DNA of 64,000 bases from Citrobacter freundii ATCC 8090 = MTCC 1658 = NBRC 12681 (GCF_011064845.1 NZ_CP049015.1:2976001-3040000); one strand, 5' to 3'. Shown: positions 41,469 through 50,885, numbered from the stretch's first letter. Numbers and translations are program-made. Notes: generated by a model from the sequence alone, not told the origin.

Positions 41469-42380
41469 TTAAGCGGACTCTCCGCGTGAAATGACATTAA
41501 TTTGCTGGCGAAATGCCTGCGGCGTAACCTGATACGTTTGACGGAACACTTTGCAAAAATAGCTGGTTTGCGAAAAGCCTAAATTACGCGCAATGCTGGC
41601 TATGCTCCAGTCACTGTGGCAAAGCAACTCTTTGGCACTTGCCATTCTCTGTTGGTTTACCCATGCGTTAAAACCGATACCCTGATATTTTTTGAACAAT
41701 TTACTGAAATAGTACGGGCTAAGGAAAACATGAGAGGCAACATCTTCCAGACGCAACTCGTCTGATAAATGTGCATCAATGTAGCGCAGGGCTTTTTTCA
41801 TTTTACTGTCATGGGGGTTGGTACTGCGGTTAGCGCGTACCGGCTCTGACTGCTGCGGGTTATCTTTGATAACAACAAAATTGAGTTGTTTCTTAAGGCA
41901 ATTTTCGACGATGAGCTTGAGTAAATCCGCTGAGGCAATGACTCGAGAATAGTCCATCTCAGGAACATTACGGAACTCGTTGACCAGCTCTGGATCGGCT
42001 TGCCAGCGGTCATCGACGTTGAGAATATCAACGAGGCCTACATCGTTACTTAAGCGTACTTGTCCACAAAGCACAAACCCTACCAGGTGTCCCGCGATGA
42101 CCAGCGGAATTGAGAAATCGGTAAGCCCGGCATGGCAGCGATAAATGCAGGGTTGATCGGACTTAGAGGCTTCCAACCCTCCACAGCGGTCGCTCATACG
42201 ACAACGCGTACTATGCTGAGGATGCTGGCGCATCAACTGGCAAAAAGGAGTGAAATTAAAAAGCTCAGAAATTTCATCACCGTGAATATTGACAACCACA
42301 ACAGCCAGACTGGTGGCCTGTGCAAAATCCTGTGCGATTTTATTAATGAGTTCTGAGTTCAGGGCACTCGCAGAAATCAT
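41469..42380 (-). CDS. pocR: AraC-family activator PocR of pdu and cbi
   Basis: PocR (303 aa) activates the pdu and cob operons in response to 1,2-propanediol. The N-terminal PocR sensory domain (about 10-165) has the Cys-rich stretch CRMSDRCGGLEASKSDQPCIYRCHAG. The C-terminal AraC domain (about 195-300) has two HTHs, including LRLEDVASHVFLSPYYFSKLFKK and GFSQTSYFCKVFRQTYQVTPQAFR. Like other regulators here it is AT-richer than its neighbours. It lies between pduF and cbiA, transcribed with both. Confidence 0.96.
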   Translation of the reverse strand: MISASALNSELINKIAQDFAQATSLAVVVVNIHGDEISELFNFTPFCQLMRQHPQHSTRCRMSDRCGGLEASKSDQPCIYRCHAGLTDFSIPLVIAGHLVGFVLCGQVRLSNDVGLVDILNVDDRWQADPELVNEFRNVPEMDYSRVIASADLLKLIVENCLKKQLNFVVIKDNPQQSEPVRANRSTNPHDSKMKKALRYIDAHLSDELRLEDVASHVFLSPYYFSKLFKKYQGIGFNAWVNQQRMASAKELLCHSDWSIASIARNLGFSQTSYFCKVFRQTYQVTPQAFRQQINVISRGESA

Positions 42381-42488
42381 GATAAAACCTCTCAGTTAAT
42401 TTATTGTTATAAATAAAACATATTATTCACACATTCATTTTCATCTCGCGATCCAGCGCTCTGATGAAAGTCAGCATTGAACATAACA

Positions 42489-42514
42489 AAAGTCTCCCAT
42501 TCTTGGGAGACTTT
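42489..42514 (-). terminator. Hairpin terminator between pduF and pocR
   Basis: An 11-bp perfect stem, AAAGTCTCCCA (42489-42499) with TGGGAGACTTT (42504-42514), has T runs on both strands. It can stop pduF transcripts 70 bp past the pduF stop or attenuate read-through into pocR. The remaining 42381-42488 would then hold a separate pocR promoter. Confidence 0.8.
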
Positions 42515-42583
42515 TTAAGCCGTTCAGGAAACCGGATCACGAAAACAGTTTTTACCTTTCAATAATAAACATCTTTCATGAAG

Positions 42584-43393
42584 CTAGCTCTCGTTTTCCT
42601 CCAACTTACACGAATTACACGGTAAATTTTTGCCAATAAAATAACGATAAATTGCTGCGCCCGCACAGGCGCCGATGATGGGAGCCACAATCGGCACGAA
42701 GAAATAAGGGATATCGCGCCCGCCGGTCATCGCAACATCACCCCACCCGGCCATCCAGGCAAACAATTTAGGACCAAAATCACGTGCCGGGTTCATCGCA
42801 AAGCCGGTAAGTGGGCCGGTTGATGCGCCGATAACAGCAACCAGAATACCAATCAACAGTGGTGCCAGAGGGCCTTTGGGAACGCCGTTACCGTCGTCCG
42901 TTAGCGCCATAATCATCCCCATCAGAATGGAGGTAATCACCACTTCGACCAGTGCGGCCTGCCAGACACTCAGTGCGGCGGCAGGATACGTGCTAAAAAT
43001 ACTGGCAAGTTGCAGGCTTTCCAGACTGCCGCGTACCATTTGGTGGGCTGATTCATACTCAATAAATAAACTGCCGTACAACAAATAGGCCAGCATAGCG
43101 CCACCAAAGGCACCCGCTATCTGAGCGACAGAATAAGGCAGTACTTTACGGCCAGGAAAACAGGCAAACAACCAAAGTGCGATGGTAATAGCGGGATTGA
43201 GATGGGCCCCAGAAATCCCGGCTGTCAGGTAAACTGCAAGCGAGATCCCCAAGCCCCATATGATGCAGATCTCCCACAATCCCAAACTGGCACCCGCGAC
43301 TTTAAGGGCGCTCAGGCACCCAATACCAAAAAACAAAAATAGCCCGGTACCCAAAAACTCAGCAATACATTGCGCTCTTAGTGAATCGTTCAT
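42584..43393 (-). CDS. pduF: Propanediol/glycerol diffusion facilitator PduF
   Basis: PduF (269 aa) is an aquaglyceroporin of the MIP family that lets 1,2-propanediol and glycerol cross the inner membrane. Six helices are visible with two half-helix NPA boxes at 66-68 (SGAHLNPAIT) and 201-203 (GFAMNPARDFGP); the Asp after the second box fits the glycerol-type subgroup. The C-terminus has a CNSC pair. It is divergent from pduA across a 525-bp control region. Confidence 0.95.
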   Translation of the reverse strand: MNDSLRAQCIAEFLGTGLFLFFGIGCLSALKVAGASLGLWEICIIWGLGISLAVYLTAGISGAHLNPAITIALWLFACFPGRKVLPYSVAQIAGAFGGAMLAYLLYGSLFIEYESAHQMVRGSLESLQLASIFSTYPAAALSVWQAALVEVVITSILMGMIMALTDDGNGVPKGPLAPLLIGILVAVIGASTGPLTGFAMNPARDFGPKLFAWMAGWGDVAMTGGRDIPYFFVPIVAPIIGACAGAAIYRYFIGKNLPCNSCKLEENES

Positions 43394-43918
43394 TGTGACA
43401 CCTTCTAAGCAGAGTTCGTGTCTTTACCAGCGGACTCCTTGCTGGCAGGAAGATTACTTCAAGACTTACTATAAAAATCTGTATCGGCAAATTGTTGGCA
43501 ATCTGCAAGCGACATACCCTTAAAAATCGTGTTGTGATAGCAAAATTTTGCTATCACCTTTATTAAAACAGGTGACAAAACGAGGATTCACCCTATTAAA
43601 AGTACATTTTCAAAATAATAAAATATTGCGAAAAGCAGAATTCCATTTTCAAACGATCATCACAATTTCATTTTTCTCGCATAGCAAATGATATTTAAAC
43701 TGTCACTCAGAAAAGTGTAAATATGGAATTAACATGACCAAATAGTCATATCGATAAAGATTAAAATAACTAACAAAAACAGGATATTACAATAACTCAC
43801 AGCAATTTTATCTCACTGTAACCCCACTATTTTTTCACTCTTACTTTCAACTCAGCCATTCTTTTTCCTCGCTTCTTTTTATAGTCATGAAAATCGGGAC
43901 AACCCAGGCGAGGTCTTT
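43394..43918. promoter_or_regulatory. Divergent pduF/pduA control region
   Basis: The 525 bp between pduF and pduA contain no gene and are AT-rich. The strongest element is a perfect 24-bp palindrome at 43534-43557 (half-site GTGATAGCAAAA). A further ATAGCAAA half-site sits at 43681-43688 on the pduA side. In Salmonella this region carries the pdu promoter and promoters for pduF-pocR, controlled by PocR, CRP and ArcA. I cannot assign individual promoters with confidence. Confidence 0.6.
43534..43557. repeat. 24-bp perfect palindrome, candidate operator
   Basis: The left arm GTGATAGCAAAA (43534-43545) is repeated exactly in inverted form to 43557. It lies 141 bp upstream of the pduF start. 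Its inner 18 bp recur with one change at 41451-41468 beside the pocR stop. A palindrome suits a dimeric regulator. AraC-type activators such as PocR more often use direct repeats, so the binding protein is uncertain. Confidence 0.7.
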
Positions 43919-44200
43919 ATGCAACAAGAAGCGTTAGGAATGGTAGAAACCAAAGGCTTAACTGCAGCCATAGAGGCCGCAGATGCAATGGTGAAGTCAG
44001 CCAATGTAATGCTGGTCGGCTACGAAAAAATTGGTTCGGGGCTGGTAACAGTTATTGTCCGCGGCGATGTCGGCGCAGTCAAAGCAGCAACAGATGCCGG
44101 TGCCGCCGCAGCCCGTAATGTGGGAGAAGTGAAAGCCGTACACGTTATCCCACGCCCGCATACCGATGTAGAAAAAATCTTACCGAAGGGAATTAGCTAA
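43919..44200 (+). CDS. pduA: Microcompartment shell hexamer PduA
   Basis: PduA (93 aa) is a single-BMC-domain protein forming hexagonal tiles of the Pdu microcompartment. Its central pore (loop KIGSGL, with Ser40) passes 1,2-propanediol. Family landmarks are [25 protein letters not shown] and HVIPRPH. It is the first gene of the pdu operon, preceded by a GCGAGG ribosome site. It overlaps pduB by 1 bp. Confidence 0.98.
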
Positions 44201-45012
44201 TGAGCAGCAATGAACTGGTTGAACAGATCATGGCGCAGGTGATTGCTCGCGTGGCAACGCCGGAACAGCAGGCTATCCCAGAAAATAATCACCCAACACG
44301 AGAAACGGCTATGGCAGAGAAAAGCTGCAGTTTAACGGAGTTTGTCGGTACCGCGATTGGCGACACCGTCGGTCTGGTAATCGCCAACGTAGACAGTGCC
44401 CTACTGGACGCAATGAAACTTGAAAAACGCTATCGCTCCATTGGCATCCTTGGCGCCCGTACTGGTGCGGGTCCACACATCATGGCCGCTGATGAAGCGG
44501 TGAAAGCCACCAATACTGAAGTCGTCAGTATTGAGTTACCACGTGATACCAAAGGCGGCGCAGGTCATGGCTCGCTGATTATTCTTGGCGGCAACGATGT
44601 TTCCGACGTGAAACGCGGCATTGAAGTCGCACTGAAAGAGCTGGATCGCACCTTTGGCGACGTTTATGCCAACGAAGCCGGTCACATCGAAATGCAATAC
44701 ACCGCACGCGCCAGCTACGCACTTGAAAAAGCCTTTGGCGCACCGATTGGTCGTGCCTGTGGCGTCATCGTCGGCGCACCAGCATCCGTTGGTGTCCTGA
44801 TGGCTGATACTGCCCTGAAATCCGCCAACGTGGAAGTTGTGGCTTACAGCTCCCCTGCTCATGGCACCAGCTTCAGTAACGAAGCCATTCTGGTTATTTC
44901 GGGTGACTCTGGCGCTGTTCGTCAGGCTGTTATCTCTGCCCGTGAAATCGGTAAAACCGTACTCGGGACCCTCGGCTCAGAGCCGAAAAACGATCGTCCG
45001 TCCTACATCTGA
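44200..45012 (+). CDS. pduB: Microcompartment shell trimer PduB (with internal PduB-prime)
   Basis: PduB (270 aa) is a tandem-BMC shell protein forming pseudohexameric trimers. Residues 1-37 precede the first BMC domain and begin with an amphipathic helix (LVEQIMAQVIARV) that in Salmonella links shell to enzyme core. An internal ATG at codon 38 (44311, MAEKSCSLTEF) has its own ACGAGA ribosome site and should yield the shorter PduB-prime of 233 residues, as known in Salmonella. Confidence 0.97.
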   Translation: MSSNELVEQIMAQVIARVATPEQQAIPENNHPTRETAMAEKSCSLTEFVGTAIGDTVGLVIANVDSALLDAMKLEKRYRSIGILGARTGAGPHIMAADEAVKATNTEVVSIELPRDTKGGAGHGSLIILGGNDVSDVKRGIEVALKELDRTFGDVYANEAGHIEMQYTARASYALEKAFGAPIGRACGVIVGAPASVGVLMADTALKSANVEVVAYSSPAHGTSFSNEAILVISGDSGAVRQAVISAREIGKTVLGTLGSEPKNDRPSYI

Positions 45013-45030
45013 TATCAGTGAGGCTGATTC

Positions 45031-46695
45031 ATGAGATCGAAAAGATTTGAAGCACTGGCGAAGCGCCCTGTGAATCAGGATGGCTTCGTTAAGGAGTGGA
45101 TCGAAGAAGGCTTCATTGCGATGGAAAGCCCGAACGACCCCAAACCGTCGATTAAAATCGTCAACGGTACAGTCACTGAACTGGACGGTAAATCCGCTAG
45201 TGAATTTGACTTAATCGACCATTTTATTGCCCGCTATGGCATTAACCTGGCGCGCGCTGAAGAAGTCATGGCGATGGATTCGGTCAAACTGGCCAATATG
45301 CTTTGCGATCCTAACGTGAAGCGCAAAGACATTGTGCCGCTGACCACCGCAATGACGCCGGCAAAAATTGTCGAAGTCGTGTCCCATATGAACGTCGTTG
45401 AGATGATGATGGCCATGCAGAAAATGCGTGCTCGTCGTACACCATCTCAACAAGCGCACGTCACTAATGTCAAAGATAACCCCGTGCAAATTGCCGCTGA
45501 TGCCGCTGAAGGCGCATGGCGCGGGTTTGACGAACAGGAAACGACCGTTGCCGTTGCGCGTTATGCGCCATTTAACGCCATTGCGCTGTTAGTCGGCTCA
45601 CAGGTTGGACGCCCGGGCGTGTTAACTCAGTGTTCTCTGGAAGAAGCAACCGAACTCAAACTCGGGATGCTAGGCCACACTTGCTACGCTGAAACTATCT
45701 CCGTCTATGGTACTGAACCCGTCTTTACCGACGGCGATGACACGCCATGGTCTAAAGGCTTCCTCGCCTCGTCCTACGCATCCCGTGGTCTGAAAATGCG
45801 CTTTACCTCCGGCTCTGGTTCAGAAGTTCAGATGGGTTACGCCGAAGGCAAATCGATGCTTTATCTGGAAGCCCGCTGTATTTACATCACCAAAGCTGCT
45901 GGCGTACAGGGTCTGCAAAACGGTTCCGTAAGCTGCATCGGAGTCCCTTCCGCCGTGCCGTCAGGAATTCGTGCAGTGCTGGCTGAAAACCTGATCTGCT
46001 CCTCTCTGGATCTGGAATGCGCCTCCAGCAACGACCAAACCTTTACCCACTCGGATATGCGTCGTACTGCGCGTCTGCTGATGCAGTTCCTGCCGGGTAC
46101 TGACTTCATTTCTTCTGGTTATTCCGCAGTGCCGAACTACGACAACATGTTTGCGGGTTCGAACGAGGATGCTGAAGATTTTGACGACTACAACGTTCTC
46201 CAGCGTGACCTGAAAGTAGACGGTGGTCTGCGCCCGGTTCGTGAAGAAGACGTTATCGCCATTCGTAACAAAGCGGCGCGTGCGCTGCAGGCCGTCTTTG
46301 CCGGGATGGGATTACCGCCAATCACTGATGAAGAAGTGGAAGCGGCGACCTACGCCCACGGTTCGAAAGATATGCCGGAACGTAACATCGTTGAAGATAT
46401 CAAGTTTGCACAAGAGATCATCAACAAAAACCGTAACGGTCTGGAAGTGGTGAAAGCCCTTGCTCAGGGCGGATTTACCGATGTCGCTCAGGACATGCTC
46501 AACATCCAGAAAGCCAAGTTAACCGGGGATTACCTGCATACCTCCGCCATTATCGTTGGCGACGGACAGGTGCTATCCGCTGTCAATGATGTTAACGACT
46601 ATGCCGGTCCGGCAACAGGTTATCGCCTGCAAGGCGAACGCTGGGAAGAGATCAAAAACATCCCTGGCGCACTTGATCCCAACGAGCTTGGCTAA
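45031..46695 (+). CDS. pduC: Propanediol dehydratase large subunit PduC
   Basis: PduC (554 aa) is the alpha subunit of adenosylcobalamin-dependent diol dehydratase, converting 1,2-propanediol to propionaldehyde in the microcompartment lumen. Its full length matches Salmonella and Klebsiella enzymes. The start MRSKRFEALAKRPVNQDGF and the strongly conserved barrel segments (KMRARRTPSQQAHVTN; ASSNDQTFTHSDMRRTAR) are intact. No frameshift or missing segment is seen. pduD starts 10 bp later. Confidence 0.98.
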   Translation: MRSKRFEALAKRPVNQDGFVKEWIEEGFIAMESPNDPKPSIKIVNGTVTELDGKSASEFDLIDHFIARYGINLARAEEVMAMDSVKLANMLCDPNVKRKDIVPLTTAMTPAKIVEVVSHMNVVEMMMAMQKMRARRTPSQQAHVTNVKDNPVQIAADAAEGAWRGFDEQETTVAVARYAPFNAIALLVGSQVGRPGVLTQCSLEEATELKLGMLGHTCYAETISVYGTEPVFTDGDDTPWSKGFLASSYASRGLKMRFTSGSGSEVQMGYAEGKSMLYLEARCIYITKAAGVQGLQNGSVSCIGVPSAVPSGIRAVLAENLICSSLDLECASSNDQTFTHSDMRRTARLLMQFLPGTDFISSGYSAVPNYDNMFAGSNEDAEDFDDYNVLQRDLKVDGGLRPVREEDVIAIRNKAARALQAVFAGMGLPPITDEEVEAATYAHGSKDMPERNIVEDIKFAQEIINKNRNGLEVVKALAQGGFTDVAQDMLNIQKAKLTGDYLHTSAIIVGDGQVLSAVNDVNDYAGPATGYRLQGERWEEIKNIPGALDPNELG

Positions 46696-46705
46696 GGGGT
46701 GAAAA

Positions 46706-47380
46706 ATGGAAATTAATGAAAAACTGCTGCGCCAGATAATTGAAGATGTGTTGTCTGAAATGCAGACCAGCGACAAACCCGTCTCTTTCCGCGCATCTAC
46801 AGCGGCAAGCGCAACTCAGGCTGCTGCGGCACAGGGCGACAGCTTTCTGACCGAGATTGGTGAAGCCAAACAAGGCCAGCAACAGGACGAAGTGATTATT
46901 GCCGTAGGGCCGGCGTTTGGCCTGTCACAAACCGTCAATATTGTTGGGATCCCGCATAAGAATATCTTGCGCGAAGTGATTGCCGGTATTGAAGAAGAAG
47001 GCATTAAAGCGCGCGTTATCCGCTGCTTTAAATCCTCCGATGTGGCGTTTGTTGCCGTTGAGGGTAACCGTCTGAGCGGTTCCGGGATCTCTATCGGTAT
47101 CCAGTCAAAAGGCACGACGGTTATCCACCAGCAGGGGTTACCGCCGCTTTCAAATCTGGAGCTGTTCCCTCAGGCACCGCTTCTGACGCTGGAAACCTAT
47201 CGTCAGATCGGTAAAAACGCCGCGCGTTATGCCAAGCGTGAATCTCCGCAACCGGTCCCTACGCTGAATGACCAGATGGCTCGTCCTAAGTACCAGGCGA
47301 AATCAGCCATTCTGCACATTAAAGAGACCAAATACGTTGTGACAGGCAAAAACCCGCAGGAACTGCGCGTGGCGCTTTGA
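46706..47380 (+). CDS. pduD: Propanediol dehydratase medium subunit PduD
   Basis: PduD (224 aa) is the beta subunit of diol dehydratase and helps hold adenosylcobalamin. The first about 18 residues ([19 protein letters not shown]) form the amphipathic targeting helix known to direct the enzyme into the microcompartment. An Ala/Gln-rich linker follows, then the B12-side domain from about residue 45. It is preceded by GGGGTG and followed by pduE after 14 bp. Confidence 0.97.
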   Translation: MEINEKLLRQIIEDVLSEMQTSDKPVSFRASTAASATQAAAAQGDSFLTEIGEAKQGQQQDEVIIAVGPAFGLSQTVNIVGIPHKNILREVIAGIEEEGIKARVIRCFKSSDVAFVAVEGNRLSGSGISIGIQSKGTTVIHQQGLPPLSNLELFPQAPLLTLETYRQIGKNAARYAKRESPQPVPTLNDQMARPKYQAKSAILHIKETKYVVTGKNPQELRVAL

Positions 47381-47394
47381 TAAAGGATACCTCC

Positions 47395-47913
47395 ATGAAT
47401 ACCGACGCAATTGAATCGATGGTTCGGGATGTGTTGAGCCGGATGAACAGCCTGCAAGGCGAGTCCGCGACTCCGCCCGCGGCGAGTTCATCAGCACATA
47501 CCGCGAAAGTCACGGATTACCCTCTCGCGAATAAACATCCTGAGTGGGTAAAAACTGCGACCAACAAAACGCTGGACGACTTCACGCTTGAAAATGTTCT
47601 GAGCAACAAAGTGACCGCGCAGGACATGCGCATCACTCCTGAAACACTGCGCCTCCAGGCGGAAATCGCCAAAGATGCCGGACGTGACAGGCTGGCGATG
47701 AACTTTGAGCGCGCTGCCGAGCTAACCGCTGTTCCTGACAATCGCATTCTTGAGATCTACAACGCGCTGCGCCCGTACCGCTCAACAAAAGATGAGCTGA
47801 TGGCTATCGCCGACGATCTCGAAAATCGTTATCAGGCAAAAATCTGTGCAGCTTTCGTTCGTGAAGCGGCAGCGCTGTACGTTGAGCGTAAAAAACTCAA
47901 AGGCGACGACTAA
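47395..47913 (+). CDS. pduE: Propanediol dehydratase small subunit PduE
   Basis: PduE (172 aa) is the gamma subunit of diol dehydratase. An N-terminal amphipathic helix (DAIESMVRDVLSRM) resembles those of PduD and PduP, and an Ala/Pro/Ser linker leads to the conserved ANKHPEWVKTATNKTLDDFT domain. The start at 47395 follows AAAGGATA. An in-frame start 18 bp upstream overlaps pduD and lacks a family match. Confidence 0.97.
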   Translation: MNTDAIESMVRDVLSRMNSLQGESATPPAASSSAHTAKVTDYPLANKHPEWVKTATNKTLDDFTLENVLSNKVTAQDMRITPETLRLQAEIAKDAGRDRLAMNFERAAELTAVPDNRILEIYNALRPYRSTKDELMAIADDLENRYQAKICAAFVREAAALYVERKKLKGDD

Positions 47914-47928
47914 CTCAGGGACAGGATC

Positions 47929-49761
47929 ATGCGATATATAGCTGGCATTGACATAGGCAACTCATCAACGGAAGTCGCTCTGGCTACTCTGGATGAGTCT
48001 GGCGTGCTGAGCATCACCGGCAGCGCGCTGGCAGAAACCACCGGAATTAAGGGCACATTACGTAATGTGTTTGGCATTCAGGAGGCCCTTACGCTGGCGG
48101 CAAAAAACGCCGGTATCAATGTCAGCGATATTTCGCTCATCCGTATTAACGAAGCCACCCCGGTCATTGGCGACGTGGCGATGGAAACAATAACCGAAAC
48201 CATCATCACTGAATCCACCATGATCGGCCATAACCCTAAAACACCGGGCGGTGTCGGGTTAGGCGTGGGCGTCACTATTACGCCGGAAGACCTTCTCAGT
48301 CGCCCGGCGGATACGCCCTATATTCTGGTGGTGTCATCGGCATTTGATTTCGCCGATGTTGCTACGATGATTAATGCCTCCGTCCGTGCCGGATACCAGT
48401 TGACTGGTGTTATTTTGCAGCAGGACGATGGTGTGTTGGTCAGTAATCGTCTGACTCATCCCCTGCCCATAGTCGATGAAGTCCTTCATATTGATCGTAT
48501 CCCGTTGGGGATGCTGGCTGCCATTGAGGTCGCCGTACCAGGAAAGGTTATTGAAACGCTTTCTAACCCCTACGGTATTGCAACTGTCTTTGGCCTCAAT
48601 GCCGATGAGACTAAAAACATTGTTCCGATGGCACGGGCGCTGATCGGCAACCGTTCAGCCGTGGTGGTGAAAACGCCGTCAGGTGATGTGAAAGCGCGAG
48701 CGATTCCTGCCGGAAATCTGGAGCTACAGTCTCAGGGTCGTACAGTACGGGTCGACGTTGCAGCGGGCGCCGAAGCGATTATGAAAGCGGTTGGTGAATG
48801 CCCGAAACTGGATAACGTTACTGGAGAAGCTGGCACCAATATTGGCGGCATGCTGGAGCATGTGCGCCAGACGATGGCTGAATTAACCAATAAACCCAGT
48901 CATGAAATTTTTATTCAGGATCTGCTGGCGGTCGATACCTCGGTTCCTGTCAGCGTGACGGGTGGACTTGCCGGTGAGTTCTCGCTGGAACAGGCTGTCG
49001 GCATAGCCTCCATGGTGAAATCAGACCGCCTGCAAATGGCGATGATTGCCCAGGAGATCACGCAAAAGCTCAACATTGACGTCCAGGTTGGCGGGGCCGA
49101 AGCCGAAGCTGCCATTCTGGGGGCCTTAACTACTCCGGGCACCACGCGACCACTGGCTATTCTGGACCTCGGCGCGGGTTCAACCGACGCTTCTATCATC
49201 AATCCTAAGGGCGAAATTATTGCCACGCACCTGGCGGGTGCAGGCGATATGGTCACGATGATCATTGCCCGTGAACTGGGTCTGGATGACCGTTATCTCG
49301 CGGAAGAGATTAAAAAGTATCCGTTGGCGAAAGTTGAGAGCTTGTTCCATCTTCGCCACGAAGACGGCAGCGTTCAATTCTTCCCTACGCCTCTCCCGCC
49401 AACGGTTTTTGCGCGCGTGTGCGTAGTGAAGCCCGATGAACTGGTGCCACTGCCGGGTGAACTGGCGCTGGAGAAAGTACGGGCCATTCGTCGAAGTGCT
49501 AAGGAACGCGTTTTCGTTACTAACGCACTCAGAGCGCTACGTCAGGTGAGTCCGACCGGGAACATTCGGGATATTCCCTTTGTGGTACTGGTTGGCGGCT
49601 CATCCCTGGATTTTGAAGTTCCGCAGCTGGTCACCGATGCTCTGGCGCATTATCGACTGGTTGCCGGGCGCGGCAATATTCGTGGTACCGAAGGTCCGCG
49701 CAATGCGGTTGCGACAGGGCTGATTCTCTCCTGGCATAAGGCATTCGCTCATGGAAAGTAA
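47929..49761 (+). CDS. pduG: Diol dehydratase reactivase large subunit PduG
   Basis: PduG (610 aa) exchanges inactivated cobalamin on the dehydratase for fresh coenzyme, using ATP. It has an actin/Hsp70-type nucleotide fold: phosphate-1 motif AGIDIGNSSTE (4-14) and phosphate-2 motif ILDLGAGSTDAS in the second half. It works with PduH, whose gene overlaps the 3-prime end by 11 bp. Confidence 0.97.
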   Translation: MRYIAGIDIGNSSTEVALATLDESGVLSITGSALAETTGIKGTLRNVFGIQEALTLAAKNAGINVSDISLIRINEATPVIGDVAMETITETIITESTMIGHNPKTPGGVGLGVGVTITPEDLLSRPADTPYILVVSSAFDFADVATMINASVRAGYQLTGVILQQDDGVLVSNRLTHPLPIVDEVLHIDRIPLGMLAAIEVAVPGKVIETLSNPYGIATVFGLNADETKNIVPMARALIGNRSAVVVKTPSGDVKARAIPAGNLELQSQGRTVRVDVAAGAEAIMKAVGECPKLDNVTGEAGTNIGGMLEHVRQTMAELTNKPSHEIFIQDLLAVDTSVPVSVTGGLAGEFSLEQAVGIASMVKSDRLQMAMIAQEITQKLNIDVQVGGAEAEAAILGALTTPGTTRPLAILDLGAGSTDASIINPKGEIIATHLAGAGDMVTMIIARELGLDDRYLAEEIKKYPLAKVESLFHLRHEDGSVQFFPTPLPPTVFARVCVVKPDELVPLPGELALEKVRAIRRSAKERVFVTNALRALRQVSPTGNIRDIPFVVLVGGSSLDFEVPQLVTDALAHYRLVAGRGNIRGTEGPRNAVATGLILSWHKAFAHGK

Positions 49762-50101
49762 TCTCACCACGCCAGCCATCGTTATCTTCACCAGTGCTGA
49801 CTGCGCTGACGTCTGGAATGACGTACTGCTGGGTATTGAAGAAGAAGGGATCCCCTTTGTGATTCAGGAGAATGACTCAACTGACGTTATCCACAAAGCA
49901 TGGTTGGCCGCCTGCCAATCACCATTGCTGGTTGGTATTGGCTGTAGCCGTGAAAAACTGGTCGTGCACTACAAAAACTTACCCTCATCAGCACCGCTTT
50001 TTACGCTGACGTATCAACAAAATAGCCACGATCGCCGCAGCATTGGTAACAACGCTGCGCGGCTGGTTAAAGGCATTCCGTTCCGGGAATGCCACTCATA
50101 A
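49751..50101 (+). CDS. pduH: Diol dehydratase reactivase small subunit PduH
   Basis: PduH (116 aa) is the beta subunit of the reactivase. Its fold resembles the dehydratase medium subunit, and subunit swapping releases damaged cobalamin. Conserved segments here include [12 protein letters not shown] and [17 protein letters not shown]. It begins inside the end of pduG. Confidence 0.95.
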   Translation: MESNLTTPAIVIFTSADCADVWNDVLLGIEEEGIPFVIQENDSTDVIHKAWLAACQSPLLVGIGCSREKLVVHYKNLPSSAPLFTLTYQQNSHDRRSIGNNAARLVKGIPFRECHS

Positions 50102-50120
50102 CCCACAGGAGAAAAGCAGT

Positions 50121-50396
50121 ATGAATAACGCACTGGGACTGGTTGAAACAAAAGGGCTTGTCGGCGCTATTGAAGCCGCTGATGCCATGGTGAAATCCGC
50201 AAACGTGCAGTTGGTTGGTTACGAAAAAATCGGCTCTGGCCTGATCACCGTTATGGTTCGCGGTGATGTCGGCGCGGTGAAAGCAGCCGTAGATGCTGGA
50301 AGCGCAGCCGCAAGCGCCGTTGGTGAGGTGAAATCCTGCCACGTTATCCCGCGTCCGCACAGCGACGTTGAAGCCATTTTACCTAAATCCGCATAA
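50121..50396 (+). CDS. pduJ: Microcompartment shell hexamer PduJ
   Basis: PduJ (91 aa) is a paralogue of PduA and usually the most abundant Pdu shell protein. It shares [21 protein letters not shown] and the pore loop KIGSGL with PduA. The ATG at 50121, behind AGGAGAAAA, gives the family start. The open frame runs 26 codons further upstream only because it lies inside pduH in another frame. Confidence 0.97.
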   Translation: MNNALGLVETKGLVGAIEAADAMVKSANVQLVGYEKIGSGLITVMVRGDVGAVKAAVDAGSAAASAVGEVKSCHVIPRPHSDVEAILPKSA

Positions 50397-50420
50397 GTCG
50401 TTGCAACCAAGGAGCACAGC

Positions 50421-50885
50421 GTGAAGCAATCACTGGGATTACTTGAAGTTAGTGGTCTGGCATTAGCCATCAGTTGCGCGGACGTCATGGCGAAAGCCGC
50501 CTCCATCACGCTGGTGGGCCTCGAAAAAACCAACGGCTCAGGCTGGACGGTGATCAAGATAATCGGGGATGTGGCCTCCGTCCAGGCGGCCATTTCCACT
50601 GGTGTCAGTTTCGCTGACCAGCGAGATGGACTGGTGGCTCACAAAGTCATTTCCAGACCCGGGGACGGGATCCTGTCGCATAGCGTTGTCCTGGAGCCTG
50701 AACCAACGCCCGACCCCATACCAGCCATACCGCATGAAGAGATATTTGTAGACCATGCGGCACCCGAAGCACCGCAAGATGCAGAATTGATTAGCTGCAA
50801 TTTGTGTCTTGATCCTGCCTGCCCTCGCCAAAAAGGTGAGCCGCGCACACTTTGTCTTCACTCCGGCAAACGAGGTGAAGCGTGA
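50421..50885 (+). CDS. pduK: Microcompartment shell protein PduK
   Basis: PduK (154 aa) is a minor shell protein with an N-terminal BMC domain (about 1-90) and a C-terminal extension. A Pro/Glu-rich linker (about 95-125) leads to a terminal Cys cluster, CNLCLDPACPRQKGEPRTLC, that resembles an iron-sulfur or zinc site. The role of the extension is not settled. It overlaps pduL by 1 bp. Confidence 0.95.
   Translation: MKQSLGLLEVSGLALAISCADVMAKAASITLVGLEKTNGSGWTVIKIIGDVASVQAAISTGVSFADQRDGLVAHKVISRPGDGILSHSVVLEPEPTPDPIPAIPHEEIFVDHAAPEAPQDAELISCNLCLDPACPRQKGEPRTLCLHSGKRGEA

Noticed and set aside
43533..43558. CRP site reading of the palindrome (TGTGA ... TCACC)
   Set aside because: The half-sites are 14 bp apart instead of 6, so it does not fit the CRP consensus.
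50043..50120. 26-codon upstream extension of pduJ
   Set aside because: It overlaps pduH in another frame; AGGAGAAAA before 50121 marks the real start.
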